Assembly: GCF_001642995.1 (NCBI RefSeq)
Contig: NZ_LOHS01000022.1
Span: 1-46,117 of the forward strand
DNA length: 46,117 nt
Reading direction: 5' to 3'
DNA from: Streptomyces jeddahensis
GTDB taxonomy: Bacteria; Actinomycetota; Actinomycetes; Streptomycetales; Streptomycetaceae
Shown: piece after piece, positions 8,922-18,064 of the stretch
Numbering within the stretch: the stretch's first letter is position 1
Layout of the letters: each line of letters opens with the position of its first letter
The notes under the pieces: model-generated
Told to the model about the DNA's origin: nothing
Seen by the model: the letters and a program-made list of their open reading frames with translations, nothing else
Database searches by the model: none
Program-made: the position numbers and the translations under genes

Positions 8922-9815
8922 ATGAGGCTTGCGACAGTCCGTACAGAAGCCGGTACGGTGGCGGTCGCCGTCGTCGGCGACGAGGTCGTCGACCTCGGGA
9001 AGGCAGCCCCTGGCCTCCCCGGCACCCTGACGGGAATCCTCGCGCTCGGCCAGGCAGGCCTCGACGCCGTCAGTGCCGCAATCGCTTCCGGCGCGGCGCG
9101 CTCGGCGCTGGACACATCAGCGCTGATGTCACCCATTCCGGACCCGCCCAAGTTCTGGGCGATCGGGATGAACTACGCCGAACACGTCCGCGAGACCGGT
9201 AAGCCGTTTCCGGAGTTCCCCACTGTCTTCGCCAAGATGCCCAACACGGTCACAGGGCCGTACGTGGACGTCGAGCGCCCGGCGGTCTCGGACAAGCTCG
9301 ACTTCGAGTGCGAGCTGGGCATCGTGATCGGGAAGCGCTGCCGGCACGTCAGCAGGGAGCGCGCGCATGAGGTCATCGCCGGCTTCACCATCGTGAACGA
9401 CTACAGCGTCCGTGACTTCCAGATGCGCGGTGGCCAGTGGGTGCTCGGCAAGTCTTTCGACGGACACGGCGTCGTCGGACCGTGGCTGGTCACTCCCGAC
9501 GAACTCGACCCTCACAGCCTGGGTATCCGCACCATCGTGAACGGCGAGATCCGGCAGAACTCCAACACCGCCAACTTGATCTTCGATTGCTACAAGCTGA
9601 TCGAGGAGCTCTCGAGCGCCGCCACCCTCGAGGTCGGGGACCTCATCGCGACCGGCACCCCCGGCGGAGTCGGAGTGATGGAGGACCGGTTCCTCGTCCC
9701 CGGTGACCTGGTCCGCGTGGAGATCGACGGAATCGGCCATGTCGAGAACCGGATCGTCCAAGAGCCCGCTGCCAAGGAGTGGATCGACGGACCGACGGCG
9801 AGCATCACGGGCTGA
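8922..9815 (+). CDS. Fumarylacetoacetate hydrolase family protein
   Basis: A 297-residue FAH-superfamily enzyme, the metal-dependent fold that hydrolyses, hydrates, isomerises or decarboxylates ring-cleavage products such as acylpyruvates and 2-hydroxy-hexadienoates. The C-terminal catalytic domain starts at about residue 70. FAKMPNTVTGP, the acidic metal-ligand segment DFECELGIVIGK, the NDYSVRDFQ segment and ATGTPGGVG are all present. GGGAG precedes the ATG. It is divergent from the monooxygenase gene across about 215 bp, suggesting co-regulation in the same aromatic pathway: ring hydroxylation, then cleavage-product processing. The exact substrate cannot be read from the sequence. Confidence 0.9.
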   Translation: MRLATVRTEAGTVAVAVVGDEVVDLGKAAPGLPGTLTGILALGQAGLDAVSAAIASGAARSALDTSALMSPIPDPPKFWAIGMNYAEHVRETGKPFPEFPTVFAKMPNTVTGPYVDVERPAVSDKLDFECELGIVIGKRCRHVSRERAHEVIAGFTIVNDYSVRDFQMRGGQWVLGKSFDGHGVVGPWLVTPDELDPHSLGIRTIVNGEIRQNSNTANLIFDCYKLIEELSSAATLEVGDLIATGTPGGVGVMEDRFLVPGDLVRVEIDGIGHVENRIVQEPAAKEWIDGPTASITG

Positions 9816-9829
9816 TCACCGGGCCCTTC

Positions 9830-9881
9830 GCACTGAGAGGGCCGGGCCGGATCAGAAGATCCGGCCGGGCCCTCTCGGTGC
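9830..9881. terminator. Bidirectional terminator between convergent genes
   Basis: A 24-bp inverted repeat with two non-Watson-Crick positions (arms GCACTGAGAGGGCC... and ...GGGCCCTCTCGGTGC) around a 4-nt AGAA loop. It sits between the hydrolase gene and the convergent transporter operon and can serve both. Confidence 0.85.
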
Positions 9882-9899
9882 GTTACGGCGCAGCCAGGG

Positions 9900-10931
9900 T
9901 CAACGCGTCCGCGGCGCGACCGGCGCGGGCACTTCGACTGGCGAGCCGCCCGCGGCCGGCTCGGCGGTGGGAGTGGTGTCCTTCACCGGGTCATACCGGT
10001 GACATGCGACCTTGCCGCCGTCCGGCGCTGTGCACACCGGCGGCCGCTCGGTCCAGCACACGTCGATCGCCACGGGACACCGCGGAGCGAAAGGGCAGCC
10101 GGTGGTGACCATTGCGGCGTTCAGGCTCGAAGGCGGGCGGGTTGCGATGTCCTCCGGCGACACCACGGGGTGAGGAGAGGCGGCCACCAGCGCTCTCGTG
10201 TAAGGGTGTCGGGGCGACTGGGCCACAGTCCGTGCTGGTCCGTCCTCCAGGACATGCCCGCGATAGAGCACCACGATCCAGTCAGACATGTAACGCACGA
10301 CGTCCAGGTCGTGGCCGACGAAGCAGTAGCTGAGCGATCGCACACGCTGGATCTGGCGCAGCAGGTTCAGCACCTGCGCCTGGACCGATACGTCGAGCGC
10401 GCTCACCGGCTCGTCGCAGATGATCAGCCGTGGATCGCTCATGAGCGCTCGGGCGATCGCCACGCGCTGGCGCTGTCCTCCCGAGAGCCGTCCGGGATAG
10501 CTCGAGACCACGGTCGAAGGCAGACCAACCTTCTCGAACAGGTCGACCATCCTCGCGAACGTCGCTTCCCGGCTGCGCCCGCCCGTGCCGCACTCCTCCG
10601 CCAGGCTTGCGGCCACGGGGAGCGAAGGATTCAGCGAACTGTAAGGATCTTGGAACACGGCACGGATCTGGCCCTCTTCGCGGCGCCTGGCGTGGTGGGC
10701 CGGGCCGGTCACGTCATGCCCGTCGAAGACGATACTGCCGGCGCTCACCGGGACGAGGCCGAGAATCGCGCGGCCGATGGTGGTCTTGCCGGATCCGCTC
10801 TCACCGACCAGTCCCACCGTCTCGCCTTCGCGGATCGAGAAGCTCACGTCGGACACGGCCGGCACGCGCTTTCGACCACGCCGGTACTCGACTGTCAGCC
10901 CGGATACCTCGAGGACAGGGGTGTCAGACAT
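9900..10931 (-). CDS. Peptide/nickel-type ABC transporter ATP-binding protein (DppF-like)
   Basis: A 343-residue ATPase of the Opp/Dpp family that energises import through the neighbouring permeases. It shows Walker [10 protein letters not shown], signature LSGGQRQR, Walker B RLIICDEP and the family-specific C-terminal cysteine-rich oligopeptide extension ([22 protein letters not shown]). The ATG overlaps the stop of the upstream permease/ATPase gene by 8 bp, so the two are translationally coupled. Last gene of the transporter operon; the strong terminator at 9830-9881 follows. Confidence 0.93.
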   Translation of the reverse strand: MSDTPVLEVSGLTVEYRRGRKRVPAVSDVSFSIREGETVGLVGESGSGKTTIGRAILGLVPVSAGSIVFDGHDVTGPAHHARRREEGQIRAVFQDPYSSLNPSLPVAASLAEECGTGGRSREATFARMVDLFEKVGLPSTVVSSYPGRLSGGQRQRVAIARALMSDPRLIICDEPVSALDVSVQAQVLNLLRQIQRVRSLSYCFVGHDLDVVRYMSDWIVVLYRGHVLEDGPARTVAQSPRHPYTRALVAASPHPVVSPEDIATRPPSSLNAAMVTTGCPFAPRCPVAIDVCWTERPPVCTAPDGGKVACHRYDPVKDTTPTAEPAAGGSPVEVPAPVAPRTR

Positions 10932-12900
10932 CTGCGGTTACCTCCGTGCTGTCTCCGTCGCGAAGTGGGTGGATGCAGCGCACGTCGTGTGCCGACGCCA
11001 CGGCGGAGACGGGGATGGGCGCCGCGTCGCAGGACTCGGTGCGGTGGGTACATCGTGCGGCGAACCGGCAGCCTGTGGGCCACTCGCCCGGCGACAGGAC
11101 GGAGCCGAGGATCGTCGGCAGGGGAAGGTCGTCGTCGACGACGCTGGAGGGCCGGCACGCAAGCAGAGCCGCGGTGTACGGATGCGCGGGCTCGCGCGCA
11201 ACCTTCTCCAGACGCCCGCGTTCGACCACCTCGCCGCCGTACATCACTACGACGCGGTCGCAGATCTGCGCAACGACGCCCCAGTCATGGCTGACGAGGA
11301 GGACTGCCATGCCGAGCTGCTGCTGGAGCGACCTGAGCAGGCCGAGGATCTCCGCCTGGACCGTGACGTCGAGTGCCGTGGTCGGCTCGTCGGCGATCAG
11401 CAGCCGCGGCTTGGTGGCGATCGCCCGCGCGATGCCGACTCGTTGAGCCATTCCGCCAGAGAGTTCATGCGGATAGCGTTTGGCGACCGCCGCCGGATCG
11501 GGGAGCTGTACCTGGGCCAGAAGCTCCAAGACACGTGCATCGGCGGCGCGGCGCGAAAGTCCCTCGCCGGCCTGGACAATCCGGCGGAGAAGGACGCCGA
11601 CGCGCAACGAGGGGTCCAGGGCCGTCATCGGATCCTGGGCGACGTAGCTCACCGAGTGGCGGCGGTATTCGTACAGGTCCTCCCCCTTGAGGGAGGCAAC
11701 ATCCTTGTCCGCGAATCGGATCGAGCCGCCGACGATCTCGCCGCCGCTCGCGAGGAGCCGGGAGACCGCGCGGCTGACCGAACTCTTGCCGCAGCCTGAT
11801 TCACCGACGATCCCGACGATCTCGCCCGGGGCGATCGTCAGGTTGAGGTCGCTGACAACCTTTCGCTCCGTTCCGCCCGTCGTGAAGGCCACCGAGAGGC
11901 CGCGCACGACGAGCAGCGCTTCGTCGGGCGCGGGTTTCTCCGTTTCCGGACCGTCCTGGGACCTGGGCGCCTGACTGACCATCACCGGCGGCCGAGCGGG
12001 ACGCCGCCTCCGCCGACTCGGTGACCCGGTCCAGGATTCGACTGCCATATCGCGCAGCCCGTCTCCGACCAGAACGAGCGTCAGGCTCACGAGGCCGAGC
12101 GCGATCCCCCCGGCGAGCAGCGGCCAGGGGCTGGAGTTCAGGACCTGCGAACCTTCGGAGATCATCGATCCCCAGTCGGGGCTCGGGGGCTGCGCGCCGA
12201 AGCCCAGGAACGACAGGCCCACGGCGAACTGCAGGCCCAGAGCAGTCGCCAGCGCTGCCTGCACCAGGATGGGTCCGAGGACACGGGGAAAGACATGCCG
12301 GAAGACGATCCGGCCCTTGGAAAGGCCCGCCACCTTCGCGGCGTCGATGAACAGTTCATTCCTGACCGCGAGGGCGGCACCACGGACATTCCGCACGATG
12401 GGCGGTGCGAGTATGAGCCCGAGCGCGGCCATCGCGACCGGGAGATGCTCGGAGAAGGCAGTCATCACGACCAGCATCACGATCATCGCCGGGAGTGACA
12501 TGACGATGTCGGTCACGGTCGCGATCACGCGGTCGGCCCAGCCGCCGACGTACCCCGCCACGATCCCGAGGGGGACCGCCACCCCCACAGCGACAAGGCT
12601 GACGATGAGGGCGTGGAGCAGGGTGCTTCTTCCACCGAAGAGCACGCGCGTCAGCAGGTCACGACCCAGTTGGTCGGTGCCGAGCAGATGACGGGCACTT
12701 GGCCCCTGAAGGCTTTCGCCGAGACTGGTGTCAGTCGGCCCCGAGCTGGTGAGCACTGGCGCTGCGGCACAGGCGATCACGATGGCCGCGAGGACGATGA
12801 GCGCCCCGGTGGCCAGCCGGTTGCCGAGGAACTGCCGAGCCATCGCACGCCACGGGCGAGGCGGAGCGGTGACCTCCTCGGGACGACTTTTCTGGTTCAC
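10924..12900 (-). CDS. Fused ABC permease (DppC-like) and ATP-binding protein (DppD-like)
   Basis: A 658-residue fusion. The first about 290 residues are a DppC-type permease: an N-terminal membrane helix, [20 protein letters not shown], and the EAA-loop region [24 protein letters not shown] linker rich in Arg and Pro follows, then a DppD-type ATPase with Walker [10 protein letters not shown], signature LSGGMAQR, Walker B LLIADEP and the Cys-rich tail ([14 protein letters not shown]). Such permease/ATPase fusions are known in actinobacteria. GTG at 12900 was chosen because it overlaps the upstream DppB stop (GTGA) and gives a normal N-terminus; longer frames run inside DppB. It imports a peptide-like or small organic solute. 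Confidence 0.9.
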   Translation of the reverse strand: MNQKSRPEEVTAPPRPWRAMARQFLGNRLATGALIVLAAIVIACAAAPVLTSSGPTDTSLGESLQGPSARHLLGTDQLGRDLLTRVLFGGRSTLLHALIVSLVAVGVAVPLGIVAGYVGGWADRVIATVTDIVMSLPAMIVMLVVMTAFSEHLPVAMAALGLILAPPIVRNVRGAALAVRNELFIDAAKVAGLSKGRIVFRHVFPRVLGPILVQAALATALGLQFAVGLSFLGFGAQPPSPDWGSMISEGSQVLNSSPWPLLAGGIALGLVSLTLVLVGDGLRDMAVESWTGSPSRRRRRPARPPVMVSQAPRSQDGPETEKPAPDEALLVVRGLSVAFTTGGTERKVVSDLNLTIAPGEIVGIVGESGCGKSSVSRAVSRLLASGGEIVGGSIRFADKDVASLKGEDLYEYRRHSVSYVAQDPMTALDPSLRVGVLLRRIVQAGEGLSRRAADARVLELLAQVQLPDPAAVAKRYPHELSGGMAQRVGIARAIATKPRLLIADEPTTALDVTVQAEILGLLRSLQQQLGMAVLLVSHDWGVVAQICDRVVVMYGGEVVERGRLEKVAREPAHPYTAALLACRPSSVVDDDLPLPTILGSVLSPGEWPTGCRFAARCTHRTESCDAAPIPVSAVASAHDVRCIHPLRDGDSTEVTADV

Positions 12901-13838
12901 TGCACACGCACCTTCGGGTTGAACCATCCATAGAGAAGGTCGACGGCAAGGTTGGCGCCCACGACCACGAGGCCGAATACGACTGCCACGCCTTGGAGCG
13001 ACTGGAAGTCCCCCGTCTGGGCCGAAGTGACTGCCAATCCGCCGATTCCCGGCACAACGAAGACAGATTCGATCAGTACCGTTCCTCCGAACATCCCGAT
13101 GAACAGGACTCCCGTGACGGTGACAATCGGGATGGCGGCGTTGCGCAGACCATGCCGCAAAATGATCTGCCATTCGGGAAAACCGTCCGCCCGCAGCGCC
13201 GTGATGAATTCCCGGCTCATGACCTCCCGGAGGGCATCACGGGTCTGTTTGGCGACGCCCGTGATCCCCATGACCGACAGCGCAAGCACGGGGAGCACCA
13301 TCGACCGGATCCACTCTCCGATCGAGTCGGCCGGGCTGACGTAGCCCGTCGCGGGAAGCCAGCCGAGGCTGACCGAGAAGAAATAGACGAGAAGCAGCCC
13401 GAGCCAGAAGTTGGGGATCACGTAGCCGCCGATCGAGAGGATGTCCGTGACCCGGCCGAGGATCCCGCCGCGCAGGGCACTGACCAGGCCGAGTCCGACG
13501 CCTATGACCACGGCGACGAGCGTGCTGAGCATGACGAGTGAGAGAGTGGCGCCCAGGCGCTGCGAGATGGCCTGCCCGACGCTCTGCGACGTCACTACCG
13601 ATGTTCCGAGGTCACCGCTCAGCGCTGCGTGAAGCCAGTTCCAGTACTGCACCGCGATGGACCGGTCGAGCCCGAGCTGGTGGTTGAGCGCGGCAATCGA
13701 CTCCGGAGTCGCCGAATTGCCGAGGATCGTGGCTGCCGGGTCGCCCGGGCCGAGGTTCGTGAGGACGAACGTGAGGACCGAGACGATGAAGAGCAAGGGG
13801 ATGGCCAGCAACAGCCGGCGCAGGATCAAATGTGCCAC
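12897..13838 (-). CDS. Peptide/nickel-type ABC transporter permease (DppB-like)
   Basis: A 313-residue inner-membrane permease with the usual N-terminal signature (HLILRRLLLAIPLLFIVSVLTF), five further hydrophobic segments and the EAA-type loop (AALRADGFPEWQIILRHGLRNA). It starts with GTG and ends with a 4-bp overlap with the fused permease/ATPase gene. It would form the membrane channel with the DppC half of that protein. Confidence 0.93.
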   Translation of the reverse strand: MAHLILRRLLLAIPLLFIVSVLTFVLTNLGPGDPAATILGNSATPESIAALNHQLGLDRSIAVQYWNWLHAALSGDLGTSVVTSQSVGQAISQRLGATLSLVMLSTLVAVVIGVGLGLVSALRGGILGRVTDILSIGGYVIPNFWLGLLLVYFFSVSLGWLPATGYVSPADSIGEWIRSMVLPVLALSVMGITGVAKQTRDALREVMSREFITALRADGFPEWQIILRHGLRNAAIPIVTVTGVLFIGMFGGTVLIESVFVVPGIGGLAVTSAQTGDFQSLQGVAVVFGLVVVGANLAVDLLYGWFNPKVRVQ

Positions 13839-14068
13839 GACCGGCTCCGGGAGACATGGGCCGGCCCGGCCGAGAGTTCACGGACCGTCAGAGCGAAGGA
13901 GTATCGACTCGCCGCAACGGAACCGATGCGAGCGATGACCGTCGCTCCCGGCGCGATGAGCCACCGTTTGGGGTGGCTAGCCCGGGAGGGTGCGCGAGTC
14001 GGCATGTTCGTTCTCCTGATGATCCGGATGGCTTATGCAGAACAATGTGCATCTCAGTGCGAGGTGAG

Positions 14069-14722
14069 TCATGAGTCGCCCACCTCCGGCGCATGCGAGC
14101 CCGCGGGGGCCCGTCTCGGGTCGAGGGCGTGAACCGCGCGGCGGACCAGGGCGGGCACGGCGCCCGGGTCCGAGGCCGGGATGTGCGAGGCGACAACGCG
14201 CACTCCGTCTGCGGCGAGTTCGCCGGCCCACCGGTCGGCGATCGCCAGCGCGGCGCGACGGGCGACGTAACAGGGGCCATGGTCGCCGTCTTCGGCCCGC
14301 TGCCCGTTGGTCGTCATGATCGACACCGGCAGGGGACGGCCCTGGATCCTGGGCGCCAGGGCGGCCAGCCCGTAAACGACGCCGCTCAGGTTGATTGCGA
14401 CGGTACGCGCCCAGTCGCCGACAGACATGCCGGCGACCGCGGGCCCCGGGTCGAAGTCGGCCGCATTGACGAGGATCTGGACAGGTCCCATCGATGCCTC
14501 GACGTGCTGGAACAGACGGACCCACGCTTCCGGCTCGTTCACGTCGAGCACCCGGGTGGCGACGCCGTAACCGGTCTGCCCCATTTCGGCGGCGACCACC
14601 GCCAAGTGGTCGGCATTGATGTCCGTCAGCACCAGCGATACTCCGTCCTCGTGCAGAAGTCGCGCGACTTCCCGGCCAATCGGCGTCGCTGCGCCGGCGA
14701 CAACCGCAACCGGCCCGCTCAT
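14069..14722 (-). CDS. Divergent short-chain dehydrogenase/reductase-like protein
   Basis: A 217-residue Rossmann protein of SDR shape with degenerate motifs. The cofactor loop reads GAATPIGRE (middle Gly replaced by Pro), the NNAG site reads VNAADF, and the catalytic Tyr is present in CYVARRAAL but the YxxxK lysine is Arg. The usual Ser position sits in SIMTTNGQ and is not clearly conserved. The ATG at 14722 has GGAGG ten bases upstream; a GTG nine bases earlier is too close to it. The gene sits between the solute-binding protein and permease genes. It may be a weak reductase or a binding protein. Confidence 0.75.
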   Translation of the reverse strand: MSGPVAVVAGAATPIGREVARLLHEDGVSLVLTDINADHLAVVAAEMGQTGYGVATRVLDVNEPEAWVRLFQHVEASMGPVQILVNAADFDPGPAVAGMSVGDWARTVAINLSGVVYGLAALAPRIQGRPLPVSIMTTNGQRAEDGDHGPCYVARRAALAIADRWAGELAADGVRVVASHIPASDPGAVPALVRRAVHALDPRRAPAGSHAPEVGDS

Positions 14723-14779
14723 AGCGTTCACCCCTCCAACTCTCGACCTGCCACGCGAGCGGCCGTCCGGTCCCGGAAG

Positions 14780-14819
14780 GCCGGCGAACGCCGGCCCGCG
14801 CCGATCCGTACGGCGCGGG
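14780..14819 (-). terminator. Tandem hairpins between binding-protein gene and the rest of the operon
   Basis: Two adjoining hairpins: GCCGGC-GAAC-GCCGGC and CCCGCGCCG-N7-CGGCGCGGG. They follow the stop of the solute-binding protein gene by 10 bp. Such partial terminators or mRNA-stabilising structures often keep binding-protein expression above that of the permeases. Confidence 0.65.
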
Positions 14820-14828
14820 CCCGCTCGT

Positions 14829-16418
14829 TCACTCGCCGGATGCCCAGGCCTCGGATGCCGTGGGGCCGAAAGGATCCGCCTCGGTCGTCCAGTACTCCCC
14901 GACGACGTTCTTGATCTTCGAGTTGACCCCCTGCACCGTAGGAACGCTCGCGACCGGAACCGCGTACACGAGCTCGTCCAGAATGGTGGTCGCCTCCACC
15001 ATCTTCTGCTCCTGATCCTCCGGCGCGCTCAGCGCCGCCTCCCGCAGTGCCGCCTCGAGCGTCCCGTCCAGCGGGGTCTTCAGCGGGTTGGAGAGGCCAC
15101 CGGGCCTGAAATGGCCGTAAGCCGCAGCCGACAGGCCGTTCCCGCCGTTCGAAAGGATCTCGGCGTCGTACTTGCCCGTGGCCGCCTCCTTCGCCACGCT
15201 GCCCGGAGGCGCGTTCGACGTCACGAGTTTCAGCGTGACCCCGATCTTGGCGTAGGCCGCCTTCAGCGCTTGGCCCAGGGAGCTGCCCGCATCGAAGAAT
15301 GACGAGTCGAGAACGGTGAGCGTGAACCCGTCGCCATATCCCGCCTGCGACAGCAGCTTCTTCGCCTTGTCGAGGTCCAGGGAGTACATGTCGGTGTTCT
15401 TCGCGTTGTAGCCCTCGGCTCCCTTCGGGATCATCGACGACGTCGCAACGGCATCCGAGCCGTAGAGCGCGTCGACGATGTCCTGCCGGGGTGTGGCGTA
15501 CGAGAGCGCCTGGCGGACCCTGACATCCGCGAGAGGACCGGAGTCACGCTTGAGGAGGGCCAGGGAGTAGAACGAGCCCAGATTGCCACGAGAGACGGTG
15601 TAGCCGGCCTTCTTTACCGTCTGCACGTCCTGCGTCCGCAGGTTGGTCGCCAAGTCGACCTGGCCCGACTGCAGCGCGTTGAGCCGGCTCTGCGGATCTG
15701 ACATCGGCTTGAGGACGATCTTCGAGTATTTGATCGCGCTCTGGTTGAAGTACTGGTCGTTCGGAACATAGACGTAGGACACGCCCTTGACCGTCTGCGA
15801 AGCATCGAGCTTGTAGGGGCCGATGCCGTCCGTAGCACTGTTCAGCTTCTTCCGGTTGGCCGCACTCTCCGGCCCGACGATGTCGCCGAGACCGCTCTGG
15901 CCCGAGAGTAGATAAAGGGCATACCGCTCCGTGATGGGAGTCGAGTAGGAGATGACCACGGTGTGCTCGCCCGAGGCCTTCGCCTCCTTCATCGGGTAGC
16001 TCGTCGAGGAGAACGCCCCTCCAGCACCCAGGTAAGAGTTGATCGACGTGGCAGCGGCCTCGCCGGTCAGCGGGGTCCCGTCATTGAACCTGGCGTCCTT
16101 GCGCAGCGTGAGTTCGAGCTTCTGATGGCTGTCGTCGACCCACTTCCAGGACGTCGCGAGGTCCGGACCCACCTCGCCCGTCTTCGCGGAGATGTGAGTC
16201 AGGGAGTCGTAGGCGACATCGCAGTAGAGGATCGGCTGGCAGTTCGTCGTATCAAGGTTCAGCGCATCGCCCGAGACTGCGACGGTCAGCGTCCCCCCCT
16301 TGCCGCTGCCGGCCGGCGACGATCCGCCACCGCCGCATGCGGTCAGTGCGAGCGCGACGACGCCGGCGACGAAAGAAGCGAGAGGTGCTTTGCGGCGCCT
16401 TAGGAATTTGATAGACAA
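14829..16418 (-). CDS. Peptide/nickel-type ABC transporter substrate-binding lipoprotein (SBP family 5)
   Basis: A 529-residue extracellular solute-binding protein of the DppA/OppA family. A charged N-terminus, hydrophobic core and lipobox LTAC with Cys28 mark a lipoprotein. The mature part has the typical cluster-C pattern (PDLATSWKWVDDSHQKLELTLRKDARFNDGTPLTGE). The TTG at 16418 was chosen because GAGAGG precedes it and the residues upstream are not signal-peptide-like. First gene of the transporter operon. Its promoter, leader and first codons resemble those of the chimeric gene at 20354-20671. The ligand is unknown; an aromatic or amide compound is plausible from the neighbours. Confidence 0.9.
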   Translation of the reverse strand: MSIKFLRRRKAPLASFVAGVVALALTACGGGGSSPAGSGKGGTLTVAVSGDALNLDTTNCQPILYCDVAYDSLTHISAKTGEVGPDLATSWKWVDDSHQKLELTLRKDARFNDGTPLTGEAAATSINSYLGAGGAFSSTSYPMKEAKASGEHTVVISYSTPITERYALYLLSGQSGLGDIVGPESAANRKKLNSATDGIGPYKLDASQTVKGVSYVYVPNDQYFNQSAIKYSKIVLKPMSDPQSRLNALQSGQVDLATNLRTQDVQTVKKAGYTVSRGNLGSFYSLALLKRDSGPLADVRVRQALSYATPRQDIVDALYGSDAVATSSMIPKGAEGYNAKNTDMYSLDLDKAKKLLSQAGYGDGFTLTVLDSSFFDAGSSLGQALKAAYAKIGVTLKLVTSNAPPGSVAKEAATGKYDAEILSNGGNGLSAAAYGHFRPGGLSNPLKTPLDGTLEAALREAALSAPEDQEQKMVEATTILDELVYAVPVASVPTVQGVNSKIKNVVGEYWTTEADPFGPTASEAWASGE

Positions 16419-16431
16419 CGTACACCTCTCG

Positions 16432-16489
16432 TTAATGTGTGATGTTTGCCAACGAGGGCGAATGTAACCCCGCTGACACAGGCCGTCAA
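16432..16489 (-). promoter_or_regulatory. Promoter of the binding-protein operon with AATGTGTGA box
   Basis: Minus strand TTGACG (16489-16484), 17 bp, TACATT (16466-16461). On the plus strand AATGTGTGATGTTT lies at about 16434-16447, between the predicted transcription start and the TTG start codon. Layout and spacing match the promoter at 20727-20755 closely. Confidence 0.6.
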
Positions 16490-16544
16490 CGCTTTGGACG
16501 GCCTGCATCACACCTCCCTTCCAGCCGCAGGCAGGGCATGGAAC

Positions 16545-16577
16545 GTCAGACATTTACAGTCTTGCGCAATGTCCGAT
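16545..16577. promoter_or_regulatory. Inverted AATGTCCGA-type operator before the flavin reductase gene
   Basis: TCAGACATT and AATGTCCGA face each other across 13 bp, an inverted repeat with 8 of 9 positions matching. It lies 45 to 77 bp upstream of the flavin reductase ATG and overlaps a weak promoter-like pair (TTTACA and TAGATG, 18 bp apart). The half-site is the same as near 8.8, 16.4 and 20.7 kb. Confidence 0.45.
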
Positions 16578-16621
16578 AGATGGCGGACGATGGCCGTGCA
16601 GGCCGACGCAAGGAGCAGACC

Positions 16622-17890
16622 ATGCAAGAACCGATCACTTCGATCGACCCCACCCGCTACCGGGAGGTCATGGGCCACTACCCCACCGGTGTCACGGTCG
16701 TGACAGGCCTCGACGACGCAGGAGAGCCGGTCGGGATGGTGGTGGGAACGTTCACCTCGGTCTCTCTCGATCCGCCCCTCGTGGCCTTTCTCCCGACGAC
16801 CTCCTCACGGACGTTCGCCCGCCTGAGGACGTCGAAGGCCTTCTGCATCAATGTGCTCGCCCACGACCAGGCCGGTCTCTGCCGCACGATGGCCTCCTCA
16901 GGGCCGGAGAAGTTCTCCAACGTCGACTGGAGCCCTTCGCCGCTCGGCGCTCCCATGCTCTTCGACGCTGTGGCGCACATCCACTGCTTCCCCACCGAGG
17001 CCATCGAGGCCGGCGATCACTACATCCAGCTTTGCGCCGTCAGCGCGATGGACGTAAGCCGGCAGGTGACCCCGCTGCTCTTCTTCCAGGGGGGATACGG
17101 CGGATTCTCGCCGCACGGCATGACGGCCCGGGGGGACGGCGAGCTGATCGCCGGCCTCCGACTGGCCGACCTCGCGCGGACACAGATCGAGGCGCTGGCC
17201 GACGAACTCCGCTGTGAGGCCGCGGTGATGGTGGCTGCCAACGAGGACGAGCTCACCACCGCCGCCGTGGCCCACGGCGGCCGCGCCCTGATGCGCGAGC
17301 TGATCGGAGAGCGGCTTCCGATGAAGCCGCCGCTCGGCGAGGCCTACATGGCGTGGGCCCCCGAAACGGCCATTGAACGCTGGCTCGCATTCGCCGGCAA
17401 GGACCCCGAAACCGCCAAGACCCTGCAAAACCGTCTGGCAAAGATCCGCGACCGCGGCTACGCCGCCTGGGAGGCGAAGCCGGCAGACACAGCAACCCGC
17501 CACGACCTCGAGCGGCTGATGGACAAGTACGCCACCGGCGGCCTCACACCGGCAGCAGAACGCTCCCTGCTCGCCCGGATGGCGGAACTGATGCCCTACT
17601 ACTCCCACAGCGGCGAGTTCGAGGACAGCCAGACCTACGACATCGCCGGCCTGATGACCCCCGTTCTCAGCTCGGACGGCAACATCGCGATGCTCCTGCG
17701 CCTCGCGCAACTCCCCCCAGCAAGCCCGGGCCGAGACGTGAAGACATGGATCGCCCGGCTGCGGTCCGCCGCCTCCGCCGTCGAAGCAATCCTTCACGGC
17801 AACCCCGATGAACCCGACTCCTCAGCCGGGCCCGTCCAGCCAAGGGTGCTGCCCGGGTCCGTCCAATCAACGGCTGATCTTGGTTGTTGA
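16622..17890 (+). CDS. Flavin reductase with C-terminal IclR-type effector-binding domain
   Basis: A 422-residue two-domain protein. Residues 1 to about 165 are a flavin reductase of the HsaB/HpaC type (MGHYPTGVTVVTG, SLDPPLVAF, FCINVLAHDQ), which supplies reduced flavin to a group D monooxygenase, probably that encoded at 6461-8704. Residues about 180-405 resemble the ligand-binding half of IclR regulators (LADELRCEAAVMVAANEDELTT, ERLPMKPPLGEAYMAWAPETAIERWL) without the DNA-binding wing. A comparable arrangement is known for the p-hydroxyphenylacetate hydroxylase reductase of Acinetobacter, whose MarR-like tail lets substrate control flavin reduction. The ATG at 16622 has AAGGAG seven bases upstream. 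The last residues run up to an IS256 scar and may be altered. Confidence 0.85.
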   Translation: MQEPITSIDPTRYREVMGHYPTGVTVVTGLDDAGEPVGMVVGTFTSVSLDPPLVAFLPTTSSRTFARLRTSKAFCINVLAHDQAGLCRTMASSGPEKFSNVDWSPSPLGAPMLFDAVAHIHCFPTEAIEAGDHYIQLCAVSAMDVSRQVTPLLFFQGGYGGFSPHGMTARGDGELIAGLRLADLARTQIEALADELRCEAAVMVAANEDELTTAAVAHGGRALMRELIGERLPMKPPLGEAYMAWAPETAIERWLAFAGKDPETAKTLQNRLAKIRDRGYAAWEAKPADTATRHDLERLMDKYATGGLTPAAERSLLARMAELMPYYSHSGEFEDSQTYDIAGLMTPVLSSDGNIAMLLRLAQLPPASPGRDVKTWIARLRSAASAVEAILHGNPDEPDSSAGPVQPRVLPGSVQSTADLGC

Positions 17891-17891
17891 G

Positions 17892-18018
17892 TCAGTTGCT
17901 GGTGGTGGGGGTGAGGCGTCCTTCGAAAGGTGATCCGGAAGGCGTTCAGGGCTGCCTTCCGGCGCACCGTCCAGCGGCGGCGTTCCTTGCCGGTCGGATC
18001 CAGTGACATGAGCGCCAT
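17892..18018 (-). pseudogene. IS256-family transposase C-terminal remnant
   Basis: The minus strand reads ALMSLDPTGKERRRWT and then RRKAALNAFRITF, the conserved C-terminus of actinobacterial IS256-type transposases (SLDPTG...RW..RWK.ALNAF.I.F). A one-base shift then allows FEGRLTPTTSN and a stop at 17894-17892. Everything upstream is missing: the IS200/IS605 element begins exactly at this point. It also ends 2 bp from the flavin reductase stop. Confidence 0.7.
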
Positions 18019-18064
18019 TTGAAGCTCTCCCCTGCCTTCGCAGGCTCAGGAAGGGGATTCCCGT
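18019..18064 (-). ncRNA. Candidate right end / omega-RNA 3' region of the IS200/IS605-type element
   Basis: Directly beyond the TnpB stop the minus strand has GGGAATCCCCTTCC, a hairpin CCTGC-GAAG-GCAGG, then GGGAGAGCTTC. Hairpins of this shape form the right end of TnpB-carrying elements, and the guide-RNA scaffold of TnpB is transcribed from the gene 3' end across it. By this logic the guide portion would be the following bases of the IS256 remnant, at about 18018 downward. The boundary is an estimate. Confidence 0.5.

Noticed and set aside
9999..11294. A 431-codon plus-strand frame
   Set aside because: Antisense to the ABC ATPase genes; the real strand shows Walker and signature motifs.
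6461..17890. A secondary-metabolite biosynthesis cluster
   Set aside because: No polyketide synthase, NRPS, terpene or RiPP core genes; FAH-family hydrolase, importer and flavin oxygenase point to catabolism.
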